A DNA stretch of 6,152 nt from an uncultured Oscillospiraceae bacterium (lineage in GTDB: Bacteria > Bacillota > Clostridia > Oscillospirales > Oscillospiraceae): contig CATZRD010000064.1 in the NCBI GenBank assembly GCA_958423465.1, forward strand, positions 1-6,152, in the 5' to 3' direction. Positions 1 through 5,189 of the stretch are shown piece by piece; the stretch's first letter is position 1; each line of letters begins with the position of its first letter. The notes under the pieces are model-generated. The model searched no databases, was not told where the DNA came from, and worked only from the letters and a program-made list of their open reading frames with translations. The position numbers and the translations under genes were made by a program.

Positions 1-54
<54 letters not shown>

Positions 55-56
55 AT

Positions 57-77
57 ATCGGATACCGCGTATCCGAT
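57..77 (-). repeat. Perfect palindrome in the tRNA-Asp/tRNA-Phe spacer
   Basis: Positions 57-65 (ATCGGATAC) and 69-77 (GTATCCGAT) are exact reverse complements around a three-base loop, so the tRNA precursor would form a 9-bp hairpin. It ends two bases before the mature 5' end of tRNA-Phe. There is no T-run after it in the direction of transcription, so it is not an intrinsic terminator. A processing signal for the polycistronic precursor (RNase III or RNase P region) is the most natural guess. A protein-binding site or a dispersed repeat unit is also possible. Confidence 0.6.
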
Positions 78-86
78 GGGGAAAAA

Positions 87-163
87 TGGCGACCCAGAAC
101 GGGCTCGAACCGTCGACCTCTAGCGTGACAGGCTAGCGTTCTAACCAACTGAACTACTGGGCC
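87..163 (-). tRNA. tRNA-Asp (GTC)
   Basis: This is a complete 77-nt gene with encoded CCA (complement of 87-89). The acceptor stem GGCCCAG pairs with CTGGGTC and includes one G-U pair. The T arm carries GGTTCGAGCCC, and the anticodon stem GCTAG?-type helix encloses the loop CTGTCAC with anticodon GTC (complement of 127-129). The discriminator base is G, as expected for bacterial tRNA-Asp. It is the middle gene of the Val-Asp-Phe operon, 11 bases after tRNA-Val and 32 bases before tRNA-Phe. Confidence 0.97.
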
Positions 164-174
164 AAATATGGAGA

Positions 175-251
175 TGGTGGGAACAACTGGACTCGAACCA
201 GTGACCCCCTGCTTGTAAGGCAGGTGCTCTAACCAGCTGAGCTATGCTCCC
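175..251 (-). tRNA. tRNA-Val (TAC)
   Basis: This is a complete 77-nt gene with encoded CCA (complement of 175-177) and discriminator A. The acceptor stem GGGAGCA pairs with TGTTCCC, the D arm is GCTC/GAGC, and the anticodon stem CCTGC/GCAGG encloses CTTACAA. The anticodon is TAC (complement of 215-217). The T arm is ACTGG/CCAGT around TTCGAGT. It is the first gene of the operon, about 23 bases after the predicted transcription start. Confidence 0.97.
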
Positions 252-281
252 AAAGAACCGCCGCGCTGAACGGCAAGGGTT

Positions 282-310
282 ATTATACTAAAGAGTCCCC
301 GGTCTGTCAA
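282..310 (-). promoter_or_regulatory. Consensus sigma-A promoter of the tRNA operon
   Basis: On the minus strand a perfect -35 box TTGACA (complement of 305-310) is followed after exactly 17 bases by a perfect -10 box TATAAT (complement of 282-287). Upstream, at about 313-340, the minus strand has repeated A-tracts like an UP element. The initiation region just past the -10 box contains CCC, compatible with growth-rate control of stable RNA promoters, though that is inference. Transcription should start near 274 and run into tRNA-Val at 251. Confidence 0.93.
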
Positions 311-343
311 CTACATTTTTCAAATTTTCAGGATTTTTTTGAG

Positions 344-386
344 GGGGCGGGCAGCGTGCCGAAAAGCCCTCTGTCCGCCCCTTTTT
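344..386 (+). terminator. Intrinsic terminator pointing rightward, opposite to its neighbours
   Basis: Positions 344-354 (GGGGCGGGCAG) pair with 371-381 (CTGTCCGCCCC) in an 11-bp stem with one G-U pair. A 16-base loop separates the arms, and TTTTT follows at 382-386. On the minus strand the G-U pair becomes an A-C mismatch and the hairpin is followed by A's rather than U's. The shape therefore fits plus-strand RNA only. No plus-strand gene lies to its left in the window. It would stop antisense transcription from the tRNA side before it enters the acyltransferase gene. No convincing minus-strand terminator is visible for that gene. Confidence 0.65.
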
Positions 387-391
387 CTCCC

Positions 392-1801
392 TCAAACCAC
401 CTTTTCAAAGTGGAAATAGGTCTCGTCCTCCCCCACCTGGCGCATAGAGGCGGCCAGCATCCGGCGGGAGGGCTCGTTCTCCTTGAAGCACTTGGCCGTC
501 AGCCGGTACAGGCCCAGCTTGTACAGGCTCCATTCCGCCGCCAGGCGGAACGCCTCGGCTCCGTAGCCGTTCCCGGCGTACTCCGGCAGGATCCGGCAGC
601 CCAGCTCCGCGCCGCCCTGATAGTCGAAGCGGTACAGCACCGCCTCCCCGATGAACGCTCCGTCCAGCCGCACGGCGAAGTTCACCGCCTGCCGGGCCGC
701 GAAGTCCCGGCGGGCCGCCTCCAGAAAATATCCCGGGGTCAGCTCCCCCTTCAGGTCCTCCCGGTAGTCGTAGCCCCACCAGCGGTTGCGCTCGTCGTCC
801 AGGCACAGCCGGTCGTAGTCCGCCGCGTCGCGGTCCTCCAGGGCCCCCAGCGTCACCCGCTCCCCCGTCAGGACAGGGACGCGGTCCAGAAGGGACAGCT
901 CATTGCGGACCTGAACGCGCAGCTTGGCCCCCATCTCCGCCGGCAGGTACTGGAGCTTGCTGGTGCGCAGGCCCGGCTCCCCGGCGTCATCCTCCCGGTT
1001 GATCCAGTCCAGCTCCGACCTCTTTTGCTGATCGGCGGCAAAGGCCTGGACCATGGCGGGATAGACGCCCTCGTACTGGGGCAGGGCCTTTTCCACATGG
1101 CACACCAGCGTCCTGCCGCAGACCTCCCCCAGGGAGATGGCGATGAGGTCCCCGTCCAGCTCCAGGGCCCCGGCCCGGACCCAGTCCTGGCCCACCTGTC
1201 CCATCAGCTCCCGGGCATAGCAGACCTCGATCCGTGCCTGGGGATTCTGCTTGTTGTACTGGCCGTGGAAGGTCTCCCAGAACCGCTCCAGGGCCTCCCG
1301 GTCCGCCTCCCCCAGAGGGCGGTAGACCGCCTCCGGGTACAGCTTGCGGAACTTGTTGATGTGGTTGCGCTGACCGGAATAGCGCCGCCCGGCAAAGAGC
1401 GCCAGGTCCTCCGGCCGGTAATAGTAGTCCTGCCACAGGCGGTCGTTGTCCACGGTCACATAGGGATACCGGGCCATGAGCCGCTCCCGCTCCTCCGCCG
1501 GCACCACGCCGAAGACGGGCGCCAGCTCATGGGCCATACACCACTGGTCGATGTCCTCCAGGGCGGCGTCTACGTCCCCCTCCCCCGGCAGGGGCACAGG
1601 GAAGTCGAAGATATTGGGGGAATGGGCGCTGTGGTTGAGCACGATCAGGCAGCCGTGGCTCTCGGCAAACTCCGGGTGCCAGTGGCGCCGCCACATGAGC
1701 TTCACCCCCACGGAATACTCGCACAGCCGGTAGGTACAGCTGCGGTAGTAGCGGTATAGCGTCTGGGCGCTCTCTGTTTCAACAGGCTGAAATGTCAACA
1801 T
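392..1801 (-). CDS. Two-domain acyltransferase: DUF2156 (MprF C-terminal-like) plus GNAT
   Basis: The 469-residue protein has two parts. Residues about 1-300 match the DUF2156 family, the fold of the aminoacyl-transferring part of MprF. Family-typical stretches are the YSGQRNHINKFRKLYP segment near 141-156 and the INREDD.GEPGLRTSKLQYLP segment near 268-287. Residues about 308-469 form a RimJ/RimL-type GNAT domain with acetyl-CoA loop AGNGYG (409-414) and a late NEPSRRML segment (442-449). No membrane segments are seen, so unlike full MprF it should be cytosolic. Substrates are unknown. The ATG start is preceded by a purine-rich AAGTGAGAG stretch that overlaps the end of the mscS-like gene 13 bases upstream, which suggests an operon and possible translational coupling. 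The domain assignment is secure; any substrate claim would be a guess. Confidence 0.87.
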   Translation of the reverse strand: MLTFQPVETESAQTLYRYYRSCTYRLCEYSVGVKLMWRRHWHPEFAESHGCLIVLNHSAHSPNIFDFPVPLPGEGDVDAALEDIDQWCMAHELAPVFGVVPAEERERLMARYPYVTVDNDRLWQDYYYRPEDLALFAGRRYSGQRNHINKFRKLYPEAVYRPLGEADREALERFWETFHGQYNKQNPQARIEVCYARELMGQVGQDWVRAGALELDGDLIAISLGEVCGRTLVCHVEKALPQYEGVYPAMVQAFAADQQKRSELDWINREDDAGEPGLRTSKLQYLPAEMGAKLRVQVRNELSLLDRVPVLTGERVTLGALEDRDAADYDRLCLDDERNRWWGYDYREDLKGELTPGYFLEAARRDFAARQAVNFAVRLDGAFIGEAVLYRFDYQGGAELGCRILPEYAGNGYGAEAFRLAAEWSLYKLGLYRLTAKCFKENEPSRRMLAASMRQVGEDETYFHFEKVV

Positions 1802-1814
1802 TGGTCTATCGCTC

Positions 1815-2657
1815 TCACTTCTTCTGTGTTGTTTCCCGGGGCTGGTCCACGATGTGGACGTTCAGATGGTTATAGGTCATGGTCACGCCGTCCTCCGCGA
1901 AGGCGCGGCGCAGCTCCTCCAGGGACCGGAAATGGGCGTCCCAGTAGTCCTCCGTTTTGGTCCAGAAGCGGACATGGTACTCGATGGCGCTCTCCCCGTA
2001 GCTGGTCAGCACCACCGCCGGCGCCGGGTCCGGCAAAACTCCCGGCGTGCGCGCCACCGCCCGGAGGCAGGCGGTCCGCACAGTCTCCGGCTCGTCGTCG
2101 TAGGAGGCGCTGACGATCAGGTCCGCCCGGCGCACGCCCCGGACGGAGTAGTTGACGATCTGCCCCGCCACCAGCTTGCTGTTGGGCAGCATGACCCGTT
2201 GGCCGTTGGGGGTGTCCAGCTTGGTGTGGGTCAGGCTGATCTCCTCCACCGTCCCCTCGCCCTCGGCGGCGGCCACATAGTCCCCCAGGGTAAAGGGCTT
2301 GGAAAACAGGATCACCAGGCCGCCGGCCACGTTGCTGAGCACGTCCTGCACCGCCAGCGACACCGCCAGGGCGAACACGCTCACCAGAGCCACCAGGCTG
2401 GTCACCGGGATCCCCAGGCTGTCCGCCGTGATCAAGGCCGTCAGCACATAGAGCAGGCTCCGCGCGCCCTTGAACAGGTAGGTCCGCACCCGCGGGTCCA
2501 GGGTGCTCTTCTCCGTCAGCCGCCCCAGCAGCTTCAGCAGCAGCCGGCTGACCACCAGACATACCGCCAGCACCGCCGCGGCGCCCAGGACCTGTCCCAG
2601 GGTCAGCCTGCCCAAACCCGTCTCCAAGAATTTTTCCAGAGATGAGGTGTCCACCAT
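1815..2657 (-). CDS. mscS: MscS-family small-conductance mechanosensitive channel
   Basis: The 280-residue membrane protein is close to the length of E. coli MscS (286). Channels of this family open under membrane tension and release solutes during osmotic downshock. Three hydrophobic helices are visible at about 20-47, 62-84 and 87-118. The pore helix reads ALAVSLAVQDVLSNVAGG, then the typical FSKPFTLGDYV turn (118-128) into the beta domain, with MLPNS at 156-160. By alignment by eye, Leu97 and Leu101 sit where the E. coli gate leucines 105 and 109 are, and Gln104-Asp105 where Gln112-Gly113 are. QD at this place is common in the family. The C-terminal alpha/beta cage domain is complete. The gene is first in an operon with the downstream acyltransferase. 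The start ATG has only a weak GGA-type ribosome site. Orthology to a specific MscS subtype is not settled. Confidence 0.92.
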   Translation of the reverse strand: MVDTSSLEKFLETGLGRLTLGQVLGAAAVLAVCLVVSRLLLKLLGRLTEKSTLDPRVRTYLFKGARSLLYVLTALITADSLGIPVTSLVALVSVFALAVSLAVQDVLSNVAGGLVILFSKPFTLGDYVAAAEGEGTVEEISLTHTKLDTPNGQRVMLPNSKLVAGQIVNYSVRGVRRADLIVSASYDDEPETVRTACLRAVARTPGVLPDPAPAVVLTSYGESAIEYHVRFWTKTEDYWDAHFRSLEELRRAFAEDGVTMTYNHLNVHIVDQPRETTQKK

Positions 2658-2673
2658 CGCGTTTTCCAGCCTT

Positions 2674-2695
2674 TCCGTCCGTCTTTCGGACCGGA
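2674..2695 (-). other. Hairpin in the 5' leader of the mscS-like gene
   Basis: In the leader RNA, TCCG-G-TCCG pairs with CGGACGGA, an 8-bp stem with one bulged G around the loop AAAGA. It ends 16 bases before the ATG, close to the ribosome site. There is no T-run behind it, so it is not a terminator. It may stabilise the mRNA or tune translation. No riboswitch class was recognised. Confidence 0.45.
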
Positions 2696-2719
2696 TCTTT
2701 CATTTGTCCGGCGGCTACG

Positions 2720-2728
2720 ATCATACCA
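2720..2728 (-). promoter_or_regulatory. Extended -10 promoter for the mscS-acyltransferase operon
   Basis: On the minus strand TGG-TATGAT (complement of 2720-2728) is an extended -10 element with five of six bases matching TATAAT. A properly spaced -35 is poor (TTCTCT, complement of 2743-2748). A perfect TTGACA exists at 2733-2738 but is only 7 bases away, too close to pair with this -10. Predicted transcription would begin near 2713, giving a leader of about 55 bases. Moderate to low certainty. Confidence 0.45.
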
Positions 2729-2801
2729 TATCTGTCAAAAAAAGAGAAGCGTTTTTTTCATCTCTCCGTAACAACAGCGAATTATTCACAAAGACAAACC
2801 A

Positions 2802-2829
2802 AATATTTTGTAAGGTCATACAAAATATT
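2802..2829. repeat. 11-bp perfect inverted repeat, candidate operator
   Basis: AATATTTTGTA (2802-2812) and TACAAAATATT (2819-2829) are exact reverse complements around the 6-base spacer AGGTCA. The dyad is AT-rich in a GC-rich window and lies in the divergent region, centred about 58 bases upstream of the permease -10 box and about 90 bases upstream of the mscS-side -10 box. There is no T-run directly after it on either strand, so a transcription terminator is unlikely. A regulator-binding site is the most likely role; the regulator is unknown. Confidence 0.55.
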
Positions 2830-2850
2830 GTCAGGATTTACGAATAGGGG

Positions 2851-2879
2851 TTTTCTTTTCCTGTCTCATCATGTATAAT
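2851..2879 (+). promoter_or_regulatory. Promoter of the purine permease gene
   Basis: A perfect -10 box TATAAT lies at 2874-2879. Seventeen bases upstream is a weak -35 candidate, TTTTCT (2851-2856), with three of six matches. Predicted initiation is near 2886, giving a leader of about 47 bases. The poor -35 box fits a promoter that depends on an activator, and the inverted repeat at 2802-2829 lies where such a protein could bind. That link is inference. Confidence 0.65.
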
Positions 2880-2889
2880 ATAGCCAGAC

Positions 2890-2919
2890 TGGGGCAGGTT
2901 GCGCCCCACACTATTTTTT
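2890..2919 (+). other. Hairpin plus T6 run in the permease leader
   Basis: TGGGGC (2890-2895) pairs with GCCCCA (2903-2908) around a 7-base loop, followed after five bases by TTTTTT (2914-2919) and then directly by the ribosome site. The layout resembles a weak terminator or attenuator placed in the 5' leader, but the stem is only 6 bp and the spacer before the T-run is longer than usual. No purine riboswitch aptamer is present upstream, so nothing visible would switch it. Confidence 0.4.
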
Positions 2920-2920
2920 G

Positions 2921-2926
2921 AGGAGG
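2921..2926 (+). promoter_or_regulatory. Strong ribosome binding site fixing the permease start
   Basis: AGGAGG lies six bases before the ATG at 2933. This rules out the in-frame TTG at 2918, which would place the ribosome site inside the coding region and add five residues, four of them basic. Confidence 0.9.
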
Positions 2927-2932
2927 AGAAAA

Positions 2933-4264
2933 ATGGATAAGTTCTTCAAGATCTCCGAGCGGGGCAGCACGGTCCGCACCGAGATCGTAGGCGGCATTAC
3001 CACGTTCTTTGCCATGGCCTACATCATCTTCGTCAACCCCAATATGCTCTGCGTTGACCTGGGGGACGGCTTCTTCCCCGCCATGCCCGGCGAACTGTGG
3101 GTCCCCGTCATGGTGGCTACCTGCGCCAGCGCCGCCATCGGCTGCTTCCTGACGGCCCTGCTGGCCAACGTGCCCTTCGCCCAGGCCCCCGGCATGGGCC
3201 TGAACGCCTTCTTCACCTACACGGTGTGCCTCGGTATGGGCTACACCTGGCAGGAGGCTCTGGCCATCGTGCTGCTCAGCGGCATCCTGTTCCTGATCAT
3301 CGCCGTCAGCCCCCTGCGCAGCAAGATCATTGCCTCCATCCCCGCCTTCCTGAAGAGCGCCATTTCCGCCGGTATCGGTCTGTTCATCGCCTTCATCGGC
3401 CTGCTGAACGTGAACCTGATCTCCTTCGGCTCCGGCGTTCCCGCCCTGAACTTCAAGGATAACCCCGCCGGCCTGCTGGCCATCATCGGCCTGCTCATCA
3501 CCGCCATCCTCATGGCCTATAAGGTCAAGGGCGCCATCGTCATCGGCATCCTGGCCACCACCATCATCGCCTTCCCCATGGGTCTGACCTCCTTCCCCGA
3601 GCACCTGACCATGGAGGGCGTGACCCTGGCCCCCCTGTTCATGAAGCTGAACCTGGGCGGCGTCATGGAGAAGGGCATCCTGTCCCTGCTCACCGCCGTC
3701 ATCAGCTTCGCTCTGGTGGACTGCTTCGATACCGTGGGCACCCTCATCGGCACCGCCAAGAACGCCGGCATGACCGATAAGAACGGCAATCTGCCCGGCG
3801 GCGACCGCGCCCTCATCGCCGACGCCATCGCCACCTGCTGCGGCGCCTGCATGGGTACCTCCACCGTCACCACCTTCGTGGAGTCCTCCACCGGCATCTC
3901 CGAGGGCGCCCGCACCGGCCTGAGCTCTGTCGTGGTCGGCGTCCTGTTCCTGGTGGCCATCCTGCTGGCTCCCGTGGCCGGCATCATCCCCTCCGCCGCT
4001 ACCGCCCCCGCCCTCATCATCGTGGGCGTGCTGATGATCAAGGGCGCTACCGAGGTCAACTGGAGCGACTTCGAGGAGGCCTGCCCCGCCTTCCTGACCA
4101 TCTCCATGATGCCCTTCGCCTACTCCATCTCCGATGGTATCGGCTTCGGCTTCATCAGCTACTCCATCATCAAGCTGGCCCGGGGCAAGGCCAAGGAGGT
4201 CCCCGTTCTGGTGTACATCATTTCCCTGCTGTTCATCCTGAAGTACATCCTGACCAACATCTAA
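2933..4264 (+). CDS. pbuG: AzgA-type (NCS2) purine permease, guanine/hypoxanthine/adenine
   Basis: The 443-residue polytopic membrane protein matches the AzgA-like nucleobase:cation symporters (PbuG/PbuO of Bacillus, GhxP/AdeP of E. coli), which bring purine bases into the cell for salvage. Diagnostic stretches are GGITTFFAMAYIIFVNP (20-36), QAPGMGLNAFFTYTV (84-98), ALVDCFDTVGTLIGTA (260-275) and GTSTVTTFVESSTGISEGARTGL (308-330). Length is that of the family (about 430-450), and the hydrophobic pattern suits the usual 12-14 segments. Codons are strongly biased to CTG, GGC, ATC, GCC and AAG, more than in the neighbours, which suggests high expression. It is monocistronic by its own promoter and strong terminator, divergent from the mscS-like gene. 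The family is certain; the symbol is by analogy, and which purine is preferred cannot be told from sequence. Confidence 0.93.
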   Translation: MDKFFKISERGSTVRTEIVGGITTFFAMAYIIFVNPNMLCVDLGDGFFPAMPGELWVPVMVATCASAAIGCFLTALLANVPFAQAPGMGLNAFFTYTVCLGMGYTWQEALAIVLLSGILFLIIAVSPLRSKIIASIPAFLKSAISAGIGLFIAFIGLLNVNLISFGSGVPALNFKDNPAGLLAIIGLLITAILMAYKVKGAIVIGILATTIIAFPMGLTSFPEHLTMEGVTLAPLFMKLNLGGVMEKGILSLLTAVISFALVDCFDTVGTLIGTAKNAGMTDKNGNLPGGDRALIADAIATCCGACMGTSTVTTFVESSTGISEGARTGLSSVVVGVLFLVAILLAPVAGIIPSAATAPALIIVGVLMIKGATEVNWSDFEEACPAFLTISMMPFAYSISDGIGFGFISYSIIKLARGKAKEVPVLVYIISLLFILKYILTNI

Positions 4265-4275
4265 GCTTTGCTGTG

Positions 4276-4306
4276 AAAGCCGCCCGGCCCCGCCGGGCGG
4301 CTTTTT
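4276..4306 (+). terminator. Strong intrinsic terminator of the permease gene
   Basis: AGCCGCCCGGC (4278-4288) pairs perfectly with GCCGGGCGGCT (4292-4302) around the loop CCC, and two more A-T pairs extend the stem to 13 bp. The T-run TTTTT occupies 4302-4306. It starts 12 bases after the permease stop codon. Confidence 0.95.
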
Positions 4307-4315
4307 CATGAGTTC

Positions 4316-4331
4316 GCCGCCGTCCGGCGGC
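4316..4331 (+). other. Second small hairpin ahead of the racemase gene
   Basis: GCCGCC (4316-4321) pairs with GGCGGC (4326-4331) around GTCC, ten bases after the terminator's T-run, and is followed by AAAAA. It would sit in the leader of any transcript reading into the racemase, about 17 bases before its ribosome site. No T-run follows, so it is not a terminator. A role in leader stability is possible but unproven. Confidence 0.35.
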
Positions 4332-4361
4332 AAAAATCTCAGACATCGAGGAATCATCGCT

Positions 4362-5066
4362 ATGGAAAAAAAGATCGTCGGCATCATTGGCGGCATGGGA
4401 CCGCTGGCCACGGCGGACCTGTTCGAGAAGATCATCTGCTGCACCAGGGCTTCCCGGGACCAGGACCACCTGCGGGTGCTCATTGACAGCAACACCAACA
4501 TTCCGGACCGGACCGCGGCGCTGCTCCACGGCGGCCAGGACCCCACCCCCCATCTCGTTGAGAGCGCCCGGCTGCTGGAGCGGGCCGGCGCCCAGGTACT
4601 GGTCATGCCCTGCAACACCGCTCACAACTTCTACGACGGCGTGGCGGCGGCGGTACAGATTCCGGTGCTGCATATGATCCGCATCACCGCCCAGGTCCTC
4701 CGGGACCGGGGCGTCCGCACGGCGGGCCTGCTGGCCACCGACGGCACCATCCAGACCCGGGCCTATCAGAAGATCTTCGACGGCTCCGGCATCGACCTGC
4801 TGACGCCGGAGGGGGAGGACCAGAAGGCCATCATGGACCTGGTATACCAGGGCGTGAAGGCGGGCGATCTGACCTACGACGCCCGCCGGGCCCGGCGGAC
4901 CATGGAGGCGCTGCTGGACCGGGGCGCGGAGACCCTGATCCTGGGCTGCACGGAGCTGCCTCTGGCGGTACGGCTGTACCACCTGACCTGCCCCGTCACC
5001 GACCCCACCCTGGAGCTGGCCCGGGAGACCGTCCGCTTCGCCGGCGGCCAGGTCCTGGAGGACTGA
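4362..5066 (+). CDS. Aspartate/glutamate racemase family protein
   Basis: The 234-residue cytosolic protein belongs to the PLP-independent Asp/Glu racemase superfamily, in which two cysteines act as the acid-base pair that interconverts L and D amino acids. Both are present: Cys84 in MPCNTAH (82-88) and Cys196 in LGCTELPL (194-201). The N-terminal IIGGMGPLATADLFEKI (8-24) and the SNTNIPDR substrate-loop region (43-50) are typical of aspartate racemases. Length is normal for the family (about 230). The start at 4362 is chosen because GAGGA lies nine bases upstream and the racemase fold begins at once; an ATG at 4308 has no ribosome site and sits beside the terminator T-run. No promoter is recognisable between the permease terminator and this gene, so it may depend on read-through or an unseen promoter. 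Substrate could be aspartate, glutamate or a broader set. Confidence 0.9.
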   Translation: MEKKIVGIIGGMGPLATADLFEKIICCTRASRDQDHLRVLIDSNTNIPDRTAALLHGGQDPTPHLVESARLLERAGAQVLVMPCNTAHNFYDGVAAAVQIPVLHMIRITAQVLRDRGVRTAGLLATDGTIQTRAYQKIFDGSGIDLLTPEGEDQKAIMDLVYQGVKAGDLTYDARRARRTMEALLDRGAETLILGCTELPLAVRLYHLTCPVTDPTLELARETVRFAGGQVLED

Positions 5067-5071
5067 GGCCC

Positions 5072-5145
5072 ACGGACATCCGGCGCGTCAACGGATACGA
5101 CGACCCCCGCTTCCGGCGGGAGGTCCTGGCGGAAGAGACGCGAAA
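5072..5145 (+). pseudogene. Possible 5' remnant of a lost gene after the racemase
   Basis: Immediately behind the racemase stop, the frame beginning ACG at 5072 encodes T followed by DIRRVNGYDDPRFRREVLAE and a few more residues. Almost all third positions are G or C, as in real genes here. A GGAGG ribosome site (5057-5061) overlaps the end of the racemase and lies ten bases before the ACG, where an ATG would be expected. The frame then runs into the terminator hairpin and stays open only as meaningless antisense to the regulator gene until a stop at 5228. I read this as a gene that lost its start codon and the rest of its body. I do not recognise the family. It may also be chance. Confidence 0.33.
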
Positions 5146-5178
5146 AGCCAGGGGAGCGAGGACGCGCTCCCCTGGCTT
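5145..5178. terminator. Two-way intrinsic terminator between convergent genes
   Basis: AAGCCAGGGGAGCG (5145-5158) pairs perfectly with CGCTCCCCTGGCTT (5165-5178), a 14-bp stem with the 6-base loop AGGACG. On the plus strand TTCTTC follows and serves the racemase side. On the minus strand the stem runs into TTTTCGCG and serves the LysR-type gene, whose stop is 12 bases away. The minus-strand T-run is the better one. Confidence 0.88.
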
Positions 5179-5189
5179 CTTCATGTCTC

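Noticed and set aside
356..1759. A 467-codon open frame on the plus strand opposite the acyltransferase gene
   Set aside because: It is the antisense shadow of a gene with two recognisable domains. Its protein is rich in P, L, Q, V and H with no motif, and its first bases lie inside the plus-strand terminator hairpin.
2733..2738. Perfect TTGACA on the minus strand as the -35 box of the mscS-like gene
   Set aside because: The only good -10 candidate is 7 bases away, and at 17 bases downstream the sequence is GCCGCC, so it cannot pair with a -10 box there.
2737..2758. A7 and T7 tracts as a terminator hairpin in the divergent region
   Set aside because: The potential stem is only A-T pairs with a purine-rich loop, there is no GC stem, and no gene ends nearby. 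The tracts may bend DNA but show no terminator structure.
2700..2932. Purine riboswitch upstream of the purine permease
   Set aside because: I looked for the conserved aptamer junction and loop sequences of the guanine/adenine class and did not find them. The predicted leader of about 47 bases is too short for the aptamer.
4308..4361. Racemase starting at the upstream in-frame ATG (4308)
   Set aside because: That ATG directly follows the terminator T-run, has no ribosome site, and would add 18 residues ahead of the normal N-terminus of the fold.
2831..4618. A 595-codon open frame on the minus strand covering the whole permease gene
   Set aside because: It is antisense to a clear NCS2 permease with domain motifs and a strong ribosome site. 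Its translation is low-complexity (runs of G, D, Q, H and A), as expected from the complement of GC3-rich codons. It has no ribosome site or known domain.
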